This document shows positions 7,353 through 15,495 of a stretch of DNA of 43,533 bases, piece after piece; position 1 is the stretch's first letter, and every line of letters begins with the position of its first letter. The notes beneath the pieces were generated by a model. The model saw nothing but the letters and a program-made list of their open reading frames with translations. It was not told the origin of the DNA and did no database searches. Both the position numbers and the translations under genes were made by a program. The stretch comes from Lachnospiraceae bacterium (GTDB lineage: Bacteria > Bacillota > Clostridia > Lachnospirales > Lachnospiraceae): positions 1-43,533 of the forward strand of contig JAUNNN010000014.1 of NCBI GenBank assembly GCA_030531435.1, given 5' to 3'.

Positions 7353-8675
7353 ATGGCTACGTTAACATTTAAGGGTGGAATTCATCCCTATGATGGCAAA
7401 GACTTAAGTAAAAATAAGCCTATTGCGGAAGCAATGCCTACAGATGAGATGATTTTCCCAATGGTTCAGCATATTGGTGCACCCGCAGTACCAATAGTTG
7501 CAGTGGGCGAGAGAGTACTTGCCAACCAGAAAATTGCTGAAGCAGGCGGATTTGTGTCTGCAAACATTTATTCATCAGTTTCAGGAACTGTAAAGGCTAT
7601 TGAAAAGAGACGAGTTATCAATGGTGATATGGCTAATTGCATCGTTATTGCCAATGATAATATGTTTGAATATGCACCACCAATTCCTGTAAAGCCAATT
7701 GCTGAAATGACAAAAGAAGAAGTTATTGGCGTAATTAAAGAAGCGGGTATTGTTGGTATGGGTGGAGCTGGATTCCCTACTCATGTTAAGTTATCACCAA
7801 AGGATCCAGACAAGATTAATTATGTTATTGCAAACTGTGCAGAGTGTGAACCATATCTGACATCAGATTACAGAAGAATGATTGAAGAGCCTGAAAAGCT
7901 TGTTGCAGGTCTTAAGATTATTCTTTGTCTATTTGATCATGCAAAAGGAATTCTTGCAGTAGAAGATAATAAACCTGATGCAATTAAAAAGCTTAAAGAT
8001 TTAACACTTGATGAGCCTAGAATTGAAGTAAAGGCTTTAAAGACAAAATATCCACAAGGTTCAGAAAGACAGCTTATTTATGCAACAACAAGACGTGCAA
8101 TTAATTCTACAATGCTTCCAGCAGATGCAGGTTGTGTTGTTGATAATGTAGACACAATTGTTGCTATTTACCATGCTGTAATAGAAGGAAAACCTCTTAC
8201 AGAAAGAATTATTACTGTAACAGGTGATGCAATCCGTTTCCCACAGAATTTCAAAGTAAAATGTGGTACTCTTTATTCTTCATTAATTGAAGAAGCTGGA
8301 GGATTCAGAGATGCATATCCTGAAAAGATTATTTCAGGTGGCCCTATGATGGGAGTTAGTTTGTTTGATACAAACGTTCCAACTACAAAGATTTCATCAG
8401 CACTTCTTTGTATGAAGAAAGATGATGTTAAGGCTTCAAAGCCTACAAATTGTATAAACTGTGGTATGTGTGTTGGTGTGTGTCCATCAAGACTTATTCC
8501 ATCAAGACTTGCTGATTTTGCAGAGAATGGTGATAAGGGACAATACGAACTCTATCATGGTATGGAATGTGTAGAGTGCGGAAGCTGTAGTTATATCTGT
8601 CCTGCAAAGAGACATCTTGCTCAGTCTATAAGGACAATGAGAAAACAGATTCTCGCAGATAGAAGAAAGAAATAA
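7353..8675 (+). CDS. rnfC: Rnf electron transport complex subunit C
   Basis: RnfC is the peripheral NADH-binding, Fe-S subunit of the Rnf complex, which couples electron flow between ferredoxin and NAD+ to ion pumping. The 440-residue protein has the nucleotide/FMN-binding glycine motif GMGGAGFPTHVKL near residue 136, and two 4Fe-4S ferredoxin-like motifs near residues 367 (CINCGMCVGVCP) and 406 (CVECGSCSYICP). It starts at an ATG after GGAGAGAAGG and is first in the rnfCDGEAB order usual for Clostridia. The start codon context and the upstream promoter agree. Confidence 0.97.
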   Translation: MATLTFKGGIHPYDGKDLSKNKPIAEAMPTDEMIFPMVQHIGAPAVPIVAVGERVLANQKIAEAGGFVSANIYSSVSGTVKAIEKRRVINGDMANCIVIANDNMFEYAPPIPVKPIAEMTKEEVIGVIKEAGIVGMGGAGFPTHVKLSPKDPDKINYVIANCAECEPYLTSDYRRMIEEPEKLVAGLKIILCLFDHAKGILAVEDNKPDAIKKLKDLTLDEPRIEVKALKTKYPQGSERQLIYATTRRAINSTMLPADAGCVVDNVDTIVAIYHAVIEGKPLTERIITVTGDAIRFPQNFKVKCGTLYSSLIEEAGGFRDAYPEKIISGGPMMGVSLFDTNVPTTKISSALLCMKKDDVKASKPTNCINCGMCVGVCPSRLIPSRLADFAENGDKGQYELYHGMECVECGSCSYICPAKRHLAQSIRTMRKQILADRRKK

Positions 8676-8697
8676 TTATAATATAGAGGTTAGAAAA

Positions 8698-9627
8698 ATG
8701 AACGAAATGATGAGTGTTTCTTCATCGCCACATATTAGAAATAAACTTAATACCAGCATGATAATGTTTGTAGTAATAATTGCTTTATTACCTGCAACAT
8801 GCTTTGGTATTTATAACTTTGGAATTAATGCGGCGATTCTTGTAGCTGTATGTATTGCTACATGTGTTTTATCAGAGTTTTTATATGAGAAGCTATTAAA
8901 GCTTCCTGTTACAATAAGCGATTTAAGTGCTGTTGTTACAGGCCTTTTGATTGCTCTTAACTTACCATCAACACTTCCATGGTGGATTGCTGTTATTGGT
9001 AGCGTTTTTGCAATTGTTGTTGTAAAGATGTTATTTGGCGGTATTGGACAGAACTTTATGAATCCTGCACTTGGTGCAAGATGTTTCCTTTTAATCTGTT
9101 TTACAGCAAGAATGACAACATTTACATATGATGGTGTAGCAACTGCAACACCACTTGCAGTATTAAAGAGTGGTGGTGAAGTAAATACATGGAATATGGT
9201 AATGGGATTTATCCCAGGAACAATTGGTGAGACATCAGTTATTGCAATTGTTGCTGGAGCAATTTTATTAATACTCGTTGGAGTTATTGATTTAAAGATT
9301 CCAGGTACATATATTGTTACATTTGTTTTATTCTTAGTGATTTTTGCTGAAAACGGCAGAGATCCATATTACATTTGTGCTCAGCTTGCTGGTGGCGGAT
9401 TAATGCTTGGTGCCTTCTTTATGGCAACAGATTACGCTACATCACCTATTACAGATTCAGGAAAAATCATATTCGGTATTTTACTTGGTATTATGACAGG
9501 AATATTTAGAGTATTTTCATCATCAGCTGAAGGTGTCAGCTATGCTATAGTTTTCTGTAATCTTCTTGTACCTCTTATTGAAAGGGCTACAATTCCTAAG
9601 CCTTTCGGAAAAGGAGGCGAAATCTGA
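8698..9627 (+). CDS. rnfD: Rnf electron transport complex subunit D
   Basis: This is an integral membrane flavoprotein of 309 residues with about nine hydrophobic segments, related to NqrB. The segment DGVATATPLA near residue 150 corresponds to the site where FMN is bound covalently through a threonine in RnfD/NqrB. GIGQNFMNPALGAR and MATDYATSPIT are further conserved family stretches. It is thought to form part of the ion-translocating path. Its stop codon overlaps the rnfG start (TGATGA). Confidence 0.96.
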   Translation: MNEMMSVSSSPHIRNKLNTSMIMFVVIIALLPATCFGIYNFGINAAILVAVCIATCVLSEFLYEKLLKLPVTISDLSAVVTGLLIALNLPSTLPWWIAVIGSVFAIVVVKMLFGGIGQNFMNPALGARCFLLICFTARMTTFTYDGVATATPLAVLKSGGEVNTWNMVMGFIPGTIGETSVIAIVAGAILLILVGVIDLKIPGTYIVTFVLFLVIFAENGRDPYYICAQLAGGGLMLGAFFMATDYATSPITDSGKIIFGILLGIMTGIFRVFSSSAEGVSYAIVFCNLLVPLIERATIPKPFGKGGEI

Positions 9628-10235
9628 TGAAAATGGTAAAAAATGTTGTTGTATTAACACTTATTACAGTAATTGCAGGCTTCCTTTTAGGGTATGTTTA
9701 TGACATTACAAAAGAGCCAATAGCAATTGCTCAGGAGAAAGAACTTCAGGATGCCCTAAAGGCTGTATCTCCTGATAGTGCTTCATTTGAAGAAGTAGAA
9801 GTTGTGAATGCAGATGCAGTTCTTTTAGATGCTGGTCTTAATAATGACAAAATCGATAAAGCTTATATTTCAAAAGATTCATCAGGAAATGCAAGCGGAT
9901 ATGTAATGTCTGTTACATCTACAGAAGGATATGGTGGAGAAATCAACATTATCCTTGGTGTAAAGAATGATGGAACAATTAGCGGACTTGAAATATTAAG
10001 CATTTCTGAAACACCTGGACTTGGCATGCAGGCTGATACAGATCAGTTTAAGGGTCAGTTTGCAGGTAAGAATGTTGCATCTATCAGTTATACAAAGACA
10101 GGTGCTACAGCTGATTATGAAATAGATGCATTGTCAGGTGCTACAATTACTACGAATGCTATGACAAATGCTGTAAATGCAGGTTTGGCATATTTTTATT
10201 CAGTAAATTCGAATGGAGGTGAAGCAAATGAGTAA
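9627..10235 (+). CDS. rnfG: Rnf electron transport complex subunit G
   Basis: A 202-residue protein with one N-terminal membrane helix (VVVLTLITVIAGFLLGYVYD) and an FMN-binding domain on the outer face. The covalent flavinylation motif is visible as ALSGATITTNAM near residue 172, where the second threonine should carry FMN; ApbE-type flavin transferase acts on this motif but is not in the window. ISETPGLGMQA is also a family signature. It overlaps rnfE by eight bases. Confidence 0.96.
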   Translation: MKMVKNVVVLTLITVIAGFLLGYVYDITKEPIAIAQEKELQDALKAVSPDSASFEEVEVVNADAVLLDAGLNNDKIDKAYISKDSSGNASGYVMSVTSTEGYGGEINIILGVKNDGTISGLEILSISETPGLGMQADTDQFKGQFAGKNVASISYTKTGATADYEIDALSGATITTNAMTNAVNAGLAYFYSVNSNGGEANE

Positions 10236-10935
10236 GGCAATAAAAACCTTCATAAATGGTCTTGTTACTGAAAACCCAACATTTGTATTAATGCTTGGTA
10301 TGTGTCCAACACTTGCGGTAACAACATCAGCAATTAATGGACTTGGAATGGGACTTACTACAACTGTAGTATTAATTCTCTCAAACTTTATTATTTCTTT
10401 ACTTAGAAAAGTAATTCCTGATGGAGTAAGAATACCAGCATTTATTGTTGTTATTGCTTCATTTGTAACAATAGTACAGCTATTACTTGAAGGATATATT
10501 CCTTCACTTTACGCATCACTTGGTATTTATATTCCACTTATTGTTGTTAACTGTATTATTCTTGGTCGTGCTGAAGCATTTGCTTCAAAAAATAATGCAT
10601 TCCTTTCAATATTTGATGGACTTGGAATGGGACTTGGATTTACAGTTGGACTTACACTAATTGGTATTGTTAGAGAGCTTCTTGGTGCAGGTAAAATCTT
10701 TAATGTAAGAGTTATGCCTGAAAGCTATGAACCACTTACAATATTTATTCTTGCTCCAGGTGCATTCTTTGTACTTGCGATGCTTACAGCAATTATGAAT
10801 AAGGTTAAGCTTATGAAGGGTAAGGATACTGGTAAAACAGGTGATTGTGACCAGATTTGTAAGCACTGTTCAAATACAAGCTGTGCAGGAAGAGTATATT
10901 CAAAAGAAGCAGCTAAGGAAGGAGGAGATAAGTAA
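10228..10935 (+). CDS. rnfE: Rnf electron transport complex subunit E
   Basis: The start is the ATG at 10228, which follows GGAGGT at an ideal distance; an in-frame upstream start at 10213 is unlikely. The 235-residue protein has six membrane helices and the duplicated RnfA/RnfE (NqrD/NqrE) fold, with MLGMCPTLAVTT near the start carrying the conserved helix cysteine that in this family holds an Fe-S centre between RnfA and RnfE. Unusually noteworthy is the hydrophilic C-terminal tail with four closely spaced cysteines (C-x3-C-x2-C-x4-C, bases 10846-10884), likely a metal or cluster site. The stop overlaps the rnfA ATG (TAATG). Confidence 0.95.
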   Translation: MSKAIKTFINGLVTENPTFVLMLGMCPTLAVTTSAINGLGMGLTTTVVLILSNFIISLLRKVIPDGVRIPAFIVVIASFVTIVQLLLEGYIPSLYASLGIYIPLIVVNCIILGRAEAFASKNNAFLSIFDGLGMGLGFTVGLTLIGIVRELLGAGKIFNVRVMPESYEPLTIFILAPGAFFVLAMLTAIMNKVKLMKGKDTGKTGDCDQICKHCSNTSCAGRVYSKEAAKEGGDK

Positions 10936-11510
10936 TGGCATCATTAATTGGTATTGCAATTGGATCTGCGTTTATTAGTAACGTAGTATTAAGCCAGTTC
11001 CTTGGTATTTGTCCTTTCCTTGGTGTATCAAAGAAAATTAAAACTGCTATAGGAATGGGATCAGCTGTTGTATTTGTAATTACATTAGCTTCTCTTGTAG
11101 CATCACTTATTTATAAGTTTGTATTAGTTCCGCTTGATATTACATATCTTCAGACAATAGTATTTATTCTTGTAATAGCAGCGCTTGTTCAGTTTGTTGA
11201 AATGTTCCTTAAAAAGAGCATACCTTCACTTTATCAGGCACTTGGTGTATATTTACCACTTATTACAACAAACTGTGCTGTTCTTGGTGTAGCACTTACT
11301 AATGTTCAGAAGTCATATGGAATATTAGAAAGTGTAGTTAACGGATTTGCTACAGCGTTTGGATTCCTTATTTCAATAACAATCCTTGCTGGTCTTAGAG
11401 AAAAAATGGAATATAACAATGTTCCAAAAGCATTTAAGGGTATGCCAATTGTACTTGTTACAGCAGGACTTATGGCAATAGCATTTTTCGGTTTTTCTGG
11501 ATTAAAGTAA
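10935..11510 (+). CDS. rnfA: Rnf electron transport complex subunit A
   Basis: The 191-residue protein has six membrane helices, with the paired family motifs LSQFLGICPFLGVSKK near residue 20 and TTNCAVLGVAL near residue 108, each with a cysteine facing the membrane centre. It is the partner of RnfE in the membrane core of the pump. The length is typical. It starts within the rnfE stop codon and is 18 bases from rnfB. Confidence 0.97.
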   Translation: MASLIGIAIGSAFISNVVLSQFLGICPFLGVSKKIKTAIGMGSAVVFVITLASLVASLIYKFVLVPLDITYLQTIVFILVIAALVQFVEMFLKKSIPSLYQALGVYLPLITTNCAVLGVALTNVQKSYGILESVVNGFATAFGFLISITILAGLREKMEYNNVPKAFKGMPIVLVTAGLMAIAFFGFSGLK

Positions 11511-11528
11511 ATAACTTGGAGAGATAAT

Positions 11529-12323
11529 ATGAACGTAACAGGAATAATTACTGCTGTTGCCATAGTTGGCGGAGTAGGATTACTAATAAGTATATTTTTA
11601 AGCTTCTTTGGAAATTACTTTAAAGTAGAGGTTGATGAAAAAGAAGAAGCTGTTTTAAATGCATTGCCTGGAAATAACTGTGGTGGATGTGGATACCCAG
11701 GATGTTCGGGACTTGCTGCTGCAATTGCAAAAGGTGAGGCACCTGTAAATGGATGTCCTGTTGGCGGCGCTAATGTTGCTTCAGAGATTGCTAAAATTAT
11801 GGGCCAGGATGTAGGTGATATGGTTAAGCAGGTTGCCTATGTTAAGTGTAAAGGCAATTGCCAGAAGGCAAAGGATAGCTATGAATACCATGGTTTAGAA
11901 GACTGTGTTATGGCTGCTGGAATACAGGCAGGAGGCCCTAAGGCATGTGATTATGGCTGTCTTGGATATGGTTCGTGTAAAAAGGCTTGTCAGTTTGGCG
12001 CAATCAGCATTGTTGATGGTATTGCTGTAGTTGATAAAGAAAAATGTACATCATGCGGTAAGTGTATTGCTACATGTCCAAAGAATCTTATTGAGCTTAT
12101 TCCATATGATGCAGCATATGCAGTTGGCTGTAGTTCTCATGACAAGGGACCTGTTGTTATGAAGGCATGTGAGCAGGGCTGTATTGGATGTGGAATTTGT
12201 GCAAAGAATTGTCCAACAGGTGCTATTACAGTAACAGACTTTGTAGCACATATTGATCAGAGCAAGTGTACACGCTGTGGCTTATGCCAGGAAAAGTGTC
12301 CTAAGAAAGTAATTTTTATCTAA
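11529..12323 (+). CDS. rnfB: Rnf electron transport complex subunit B
   Basis: RnfB takes electrons from reduced ferredoxin. The 264-residue protein has an N-terminal membrane helix, then the Fe-S domain NNCGGCGYPGCSGL with a fourth cysteine in NGCPVGG. A cysteine-rich region and several ferredoxin-type motifs follow: CLGYGSCKKAC, CTSCGKCIATCP, CIGCGICAKNCP and CTRCGLCQEKCP. This cluster-rich form is typical of clostridial RnfB. It is the last rnf gene, but only four bases separate it from the following muramidase gene and no terminator intervenes. Confidence 0.97.
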   Translation: MNVTGIITAVAIVGGVGLLISIFLSFFGNYFKVEVDEKEEAVLNALPGNNCGGCGYPGCSGLAAAIAKGEAPVNGCPVGGANVASEIAKIMGQDVGDMVKQVAYVKCKGNCQKAKDSYEYHGLEDCVMAAGIQAGGPKACDYGCLGYGSCKKACQFGAISIVDGIAVVDKEKCTSCGKCIATCPKNLIELIPYDAAYAVGCSSHDKGPVVMKACEQGCIGCGICAKNCPTGAITVTDFVAHIDQSKCTRCGLCQEKCPKKVIFI

Positions 12324-12327
12324 TAAG

Positions 12328-13656
12328 ATGTTAAACAGAAACGACGACAATGAACTAAAAAAAATGGTTATGTTGTGCATAGCAGCCGCATCATGCGTGC
12401 TGCTTATGTTTCTTGTTTTTCTTTATATGAATGAAAAAGACAAAAATAAGAAGGTTGCAAAAACTGTTACAGAAGTACCTGTAACAGCTGAAAATGATGT
12501 CCAGTATGGAAAAAGCAATCTTCAGTCAAAGGATCTTGATTTTTGGGATTTATATAGCCCATCTGCAGAGCCTGAAATAGAAGAGGAAGAGGATACTAAT
12601 CCAATTAGTATGAAGGATATAAGAAACTCTTCTTCATCATTTAGAAGCCCTCTTGATAAACCAGATAATATGGATGAATTATCTGGTGATAATTCAATGA
12701 ATAATGTATCTTCAGAAGAAGATAGAGATCTTGATGATGATAAGCATATAAAAGTTCTTAATGAAGATGGTACATATTCTTATTATGACATTAATGAAGG
12801 ACTTAAAAAGAACGAATATGATTTCAAAAAGTATCTATCATATAATGGCAGAAATTTTAGATACGAAGAGGGCAATAATAAAGCAAAAATAGGAATAGAT
12901 ATATCAAAGTATCAGGGAACTGTTGATTTTGTTAAAGTCAAAAATTCAGGCATTGATTTTGTAATGTTAAGAGTTGGGGCAAGAGGATATTCAACAGGTG
13001 AAATAACACTTGATGATAAATTTGTTGAGTATGCAACTAATGCAAAGAATGCAGGACTTCCTATCGGTATTTATTTCTATTCAATGGCAACAACTGATGT
13101 AGAAGCTATCGAAGAGGCTAATTATGCTGTAGCAGCATGCCTAAATTATGGAGTTACTTATCCTATAGCAATTGATATGGAAGTAGTATCAAATGATTCT
13201 TATAGGACTAAGAAACTTTCAAATAAAGAGCGTACAAAAGTTGCCAAAACTTTCTGTGATACTGTTAAGACATATGGTTATATGCCGATAATATATGCAA
13301 GTAAAGATTATCTTGTATCAAAGCTTGATTTAACTGATTTAACAGAATATGACGTATGGCTTAGTGATGAAGCGACAGAAGATATTGTATATCTTAATGA
13401 TGAAGAAACAGTTGATAATTCATCATCAAGTTCTTCGAGTTCATCTAGCTCTTCAAGTTCAAGCTCATCAAGTTCTTCAAGAAAGAAGAATGATAAGACA
13501 TCGTCTAGCTCTGAAACAGCCATAGAAAATAAAGAATATGGTAGTAAATATCCATATTGGTATTCTATGTGGCAATTTTCACAAAATGGAAGAGTCGATG
13601 GAATAAATGGACCAGTCGATCTTGATATGTGTTTTGTGAATTATGCTGAAAGATAA
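12328..13656 (+). CDS. Membrane-anchored GH25 muramidase with a poly-serine insert
   Basis: The 442-residue protein has an N-terminal signal anchor (about residues 12-33), then an acidic, disordered linker to about 185, and a glycoside hydrolase family 25 domain. Catalytic signatures are IGIDISKYQG (D191) and IAIDMEV (D283, E285); the final strand is MWQFSQNGRVDGINGPVDLD. GH25 enzymes cut the MurNAc-GlcNAc bond in peptidoglycan outside the cell. An insert between the YDVWLSDEA strand and the last strand holds 20 serines in a row (residues 365-384), then a basic patch and further serines. The serines use five different codons, so the run is not a simple slippage product. It sits four bases after rnfB with no clear ribosome binding site, which suggests translational coupling. 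Confidence 0.9.
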   Translation: MLNRNDDNELKKMVMLCIAAASCVLLMFLVFLYMNEKDKNKKVAKTVTEVPVTAENDVQYGKSNLQSKDLDFWDLYSPSAEPEIEEEEDTNPISMKDIRNSSSSFRSPLDKPDNMDELSGDNSMNNVSSEEDRDLDDDKHIKVLNEDGTYSYYDINEGLKKNEYDFKKYLSYNGRNFRYEEGNNKAKIGIDISKYQGTVDFVKVKNSGIDFVMLRVGARGYSTGEITLDDKFVEYATNAKNAGLPIGIYFYSMATTDVEAIEEANYAVAACLNYGVTYPIAIDMEVVSNDSYRTKKLSNKERTKVAKTFCDTVKTYGYMPIIYASKDYLVSKLDLTDLTEYDVWLSDEATEDIVYLNDEETVDNSSSSSSSSSSSSSSSSSSSSRKKNDKTSSSSETAIENKEYGSKYPYWYSMWQFSQNGRVDGINGPVDLDMCFVNYAER

Positions 13657-13671
13657 TTAAAAAAAACGTGT

Positions 13672-13700
13672 TTGACAATACAAATTGTCTTTGATATATT
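13672..13700 (+). promoter_or_regulatory. Promoter of the SleB-like gene
   Basis: TTGACA (13672-13677), 17-base spacer, TATATT (13695-13700): a near-perfect sigma-A promoter, 54 bases upstream of the start codon. Confidence 0.75.
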
Positions 13701-13754
13701 TATATGTGATATATTCTTTTCGAAATAGGGGTCGGGGAGATAAGGGAGAAAAAA

Positions 13755-14420
13755 ATGCGTTCGATTAAAGATCGCGCACTTATGATTATGCGTAGCTTAT
13801 CAGCTAAGACGCATATGTTTACTATAAGTGTCGTGGCATGCACCTTATTTCTGAGTGCCTTATTTTTTTTAGAACCGAATACTGATTTCTCAAGAGCTAC
13901 AATGCAGGTTACCAAGGAGATGGAGACTGTTTCATCTTCTGATTTACAGATACTCGTTGAGGTTAAGACATTATCCATGAATTCAGAGGAAGGTATGGAT
14001 GAAGTTGTCGTACAGAGTCTTACAAAAGACGAAGATACTACTGAGAGTATCGATGAGAAGGTAGCTAGTGTTTCTATTGAAGAATACGATGAGCTGTGCA
14101 GACTTGTTCAGGCTGAAGCTAATTCAGAGGATATAACAGGTAGATGCATGGTTGCTGATGTTGTTCTTAATCGTGTTAAATCCTCAAAATATGAAAATGA
14201 TATAATTTCTGTAATAAATGAGCCAGGTCAGTTTGATCCAGCATGTACTAAGGCTATTAAGTACATTGTGCCAAATCATGATACAAAGGTTGCTGTTATG
14301 AAGGCATTATCTGAAGAAGATATGACTGATGGTGCGATATATTTCCAGAAGAGTTCCTCAACGGAATGGGGAGACAGGACGTATCTGTTTAGGTACGGAT
14401 CCCATTCGTTCTATAAATAA
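13755..14420 (+). CDS. SleB/CwlJ-type cell wall hydrolase
   Basis: The 221-residue protein has an N-terminal hydrophobic segment (about residues 21-38, signal anchor or signal peptide), an acidic linker, and a C-terminal SleB-type Hydrolase_2 domain from about residue 110: ELCRLVQAEANSED, with the likely catalytic glutamate, VADVVLNRVKSS, and the end FRYGSHSFYK. In spore formers this family degrades spore cortex; in many non-sporulating Clostridia homologues act on vegetative wall, and nothing here points to sporulation. It has its own strong promoter and terminator, so it is a single-gene unit. The start codon follows AAGGGAG. Confidence 0.88.
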   Translation: MRSIKDRALMIMRSLSAKTHMFTISVVACTLFLSALFFLEPNTDFSRATMQVTKEMETVSSSDLQILVEVKTLSMNSEEGMDEVVVQSLTKDEDTTESIDEKVASVSIEEYDELCRLVQAEANSEDITGRCMVADVVLNRVKSSKYENDIISVINEPGQFDPACTKAIKYIVPNHDTKVAVMKALSEEDMTDGAIYFQKSSSTEWGDRTYLFRYGSHSFYK

Positions 14421-14440
14421 AATATATCTTAAAAAAAATC

Positions 14441-14476
14441 GCCCGGGCTTCTTAATTTAAGATGCCCGGGTTGTTT
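14441..14476. terminator. Bidirectional terminator between the SleB-like gene and the AP2-like gene
   Basis: CCCGGGC (14442-14448) pairs with GCCCGGG (14464-14470), with TCTTAA/TTAAGA extending the stem. A T-rich tail follows on the plus strand, and an A8 run at 14431-14438 gives a T8 tail on the minus strand. TGTTATAGTG at 14476-14485 echoes the motif found after two other terminators in the window. Confidence 0.88.
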
Positions 14477-14490
14477 GTTATAGTGAAAAA

Positions 14491-15303
14491 TTACGGTGTG
14501 TAATTGATTATGTTCTCTGATATCTCAAGCTGAAGATAAATTCTTGCGTAGTCCTTTGGCGATAGAGAATCGATATAATTTTGCCTGTAAGTTCTTTCTG
14601 GAATTTTTGATTTTATAATATCGCAGGCTTTGTTATATGCAATTGCAGCTTCAATTTCTGTATCGTATGTTCCAATAATAAAGTTACCGTTTACAAGAAT
14701 TATAGCTTTATATTTTGTGTTATCAGGTGTTACTATTTGTTGAACACCATTAAAGCGATTTATAATTTCAACGTTTTCATATCTAAAGTCATACTTATCA
14801 CCATTTATAAATCTATAGTCTCTGTTAAGAACTGCATGACTTCTAATACCATATCTTTGCATTAGATTAACCTGCATTCCATAATCAGCAACAAAGAGGT
14901 GTGAACCACGTTTTGCTATTTTATGTGAAGCATAATAGAAGAGATCCTCAATATCAAATGTAAACACGCATTCTGTAGAGTAGAAGTACATAAAAAATCG
15001 TTTACACATATATATTGGATTTTTAAAATACATTCCATTATCTCTGAAATTAATTATAGAAATAAACTTATTAAATTTAATTGTTTTATCTTTGCTGTAT
15101 TCGTCAAGAATATCTGCCTGAGATAATTCACTGTATTTAATGTTGCTCTCAAGCAGTTCTTTTGCCCTTTGATATGCATGGTGTGCAGCCAGTTCTGTAT
15201 TATAGCTGCCAAGACTTATATGTTTATTCTTAAAAGTAATTGAACTACGATAATAGATTGTGCCGTCCTTCTTTTCGGCACGAAAAACTCCCGATAATGA
15301 CAT
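14491..15303 (-). CDS. Protein with two AP2-like domains around an eroded HNH-like core
   Basis: The start is the ATG at 15303, seven bases after a GGGGG ribosome binding site; 270 residues result. Residues 5-52 (YYRSSITFKNKHISLGSYNT, then ELAAHHAYQRA) and 197-232 (YKAIILVNGNFIIGTYDT, then EIEAAIAYNKA) both resemble AP2/ERF-type DNA-binding domains. Between them, residues 163-182 (INGDKYDFRYENVEI) align with the HNH motif of AP2-HNH homing endonucleases, but the position of the catalytic His is Phe (F165) and the Asn position in the usual NNR is F173. My reading, an inference, is a domesticated, nuclease-dead homing endonuclease acting as a DNA-binding protein. There are no mobile-element traces around it. 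Function unknown. Confidence 0.6.
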   Translation of the reverse strand: MSLSGVFRAEKKDGTIYYRSSITFKNKHISLGSYNTELAAHHAYQRAKELLESNIKYSELSQADILDEYSKDKTIKFNKFISIINFRDNGMYFKNPIYMCKRFFMYFYSTECVFTFDIEDLFYYASHKIAKRGSHLFVADYGMQVNLMQRYGIRSHAVLNRDYRFINGDKYDFRYENVEIINRFNGVQQIVTPDNTKYKAIILVNGNFIIGTYDTEIEAAIAYNKACDIIKSKIPERTYRQNYIDSLSPKDYARIYLQLEISENIINYTP

Positions 15304-15344
15304 ATTTATACCCCCAAATAGCATTAACTCATATTTGCATTGTA

Positions 15345-15374
15345 ATCATATCATATATTTACAATTAAACACAA
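15345..15374 (-). promoter_or_regulatory. Probable promoter of the AP2-like gene
   Basis: On the minus strand TTGTGT (15369-15374), an 18-base spacer and TATGAT (15345-15350). The -35 hexamer lies within the upstream NrdR-like box, so the same repressor could act on both divergent units. Confidence 0.4.
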
Positions 15375-15384
15375 CATATTGTGT
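15369..15384 (+). promoter_or_regulatory. Candidate NrdR box 1
   Basis: The 16-base inverted repeat ACACAACATATTGTGT agrees with the NrdR consensus acaCwAtATaTwGtgt at 15 of 16 positions. It lies 75 bases upstream of the nrdD -35 element. NrdR represses ribonucleotide reductase operons when dATP/ATP is high. The gene-free stretch 15304-15625 holds this box, a second one, and the two divergent promoters; nothing else was seen in it. Confidence 0.65.
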
Positions 15385-15458
15385 ACATAAAATTAGAAAA
15401 TGTACAATATACCCAAAATTATGAGTCGAAAATTAGTTAATAAGATTACTTACATACC

Positions 15459-15487
15459 TTGACAGTGATTTGTTTAGAGGGTATATT
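15459..15487 (+). promoter_or_regulatory. Promoter of the nrdDG operon
   Basis: TTGACA (15459-15464), a 17-base spacer and TATATT (15482-15487). The predicted start near 15494 leaves a leader of about 130 bases before nrdD. Confidence 0.75.
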
Positions 15488-15495
15488 ATCTTAAG

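Noticed and set aside
13308-13523. Minus-strand frame rich in Glu and Leu opposite the GH25 gene
   Set aside because: It is the mirror of the serine run and has no ribosome binding site; the GH25 frame on the other strand is clearly real.
13755-14420. Spore germination role for the SleB-like protein
   Set aside because: No sporulation gene is in the window, and this domain is widespread in non-sporulating Clostridia.
14491-15303. Mobile homing-endonuclease element or intron
   Set aside because: Neighbouring genes are intact, and I see no intron structure, target duplication or integrase; only the domain pattern resembles such elements.
15400-15415. Possible third NrdR box about 31 bases after box 1
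   Set aside because: Only the AT-rich centre matches, about 7 of 16 positions, which is near chance in this composition.
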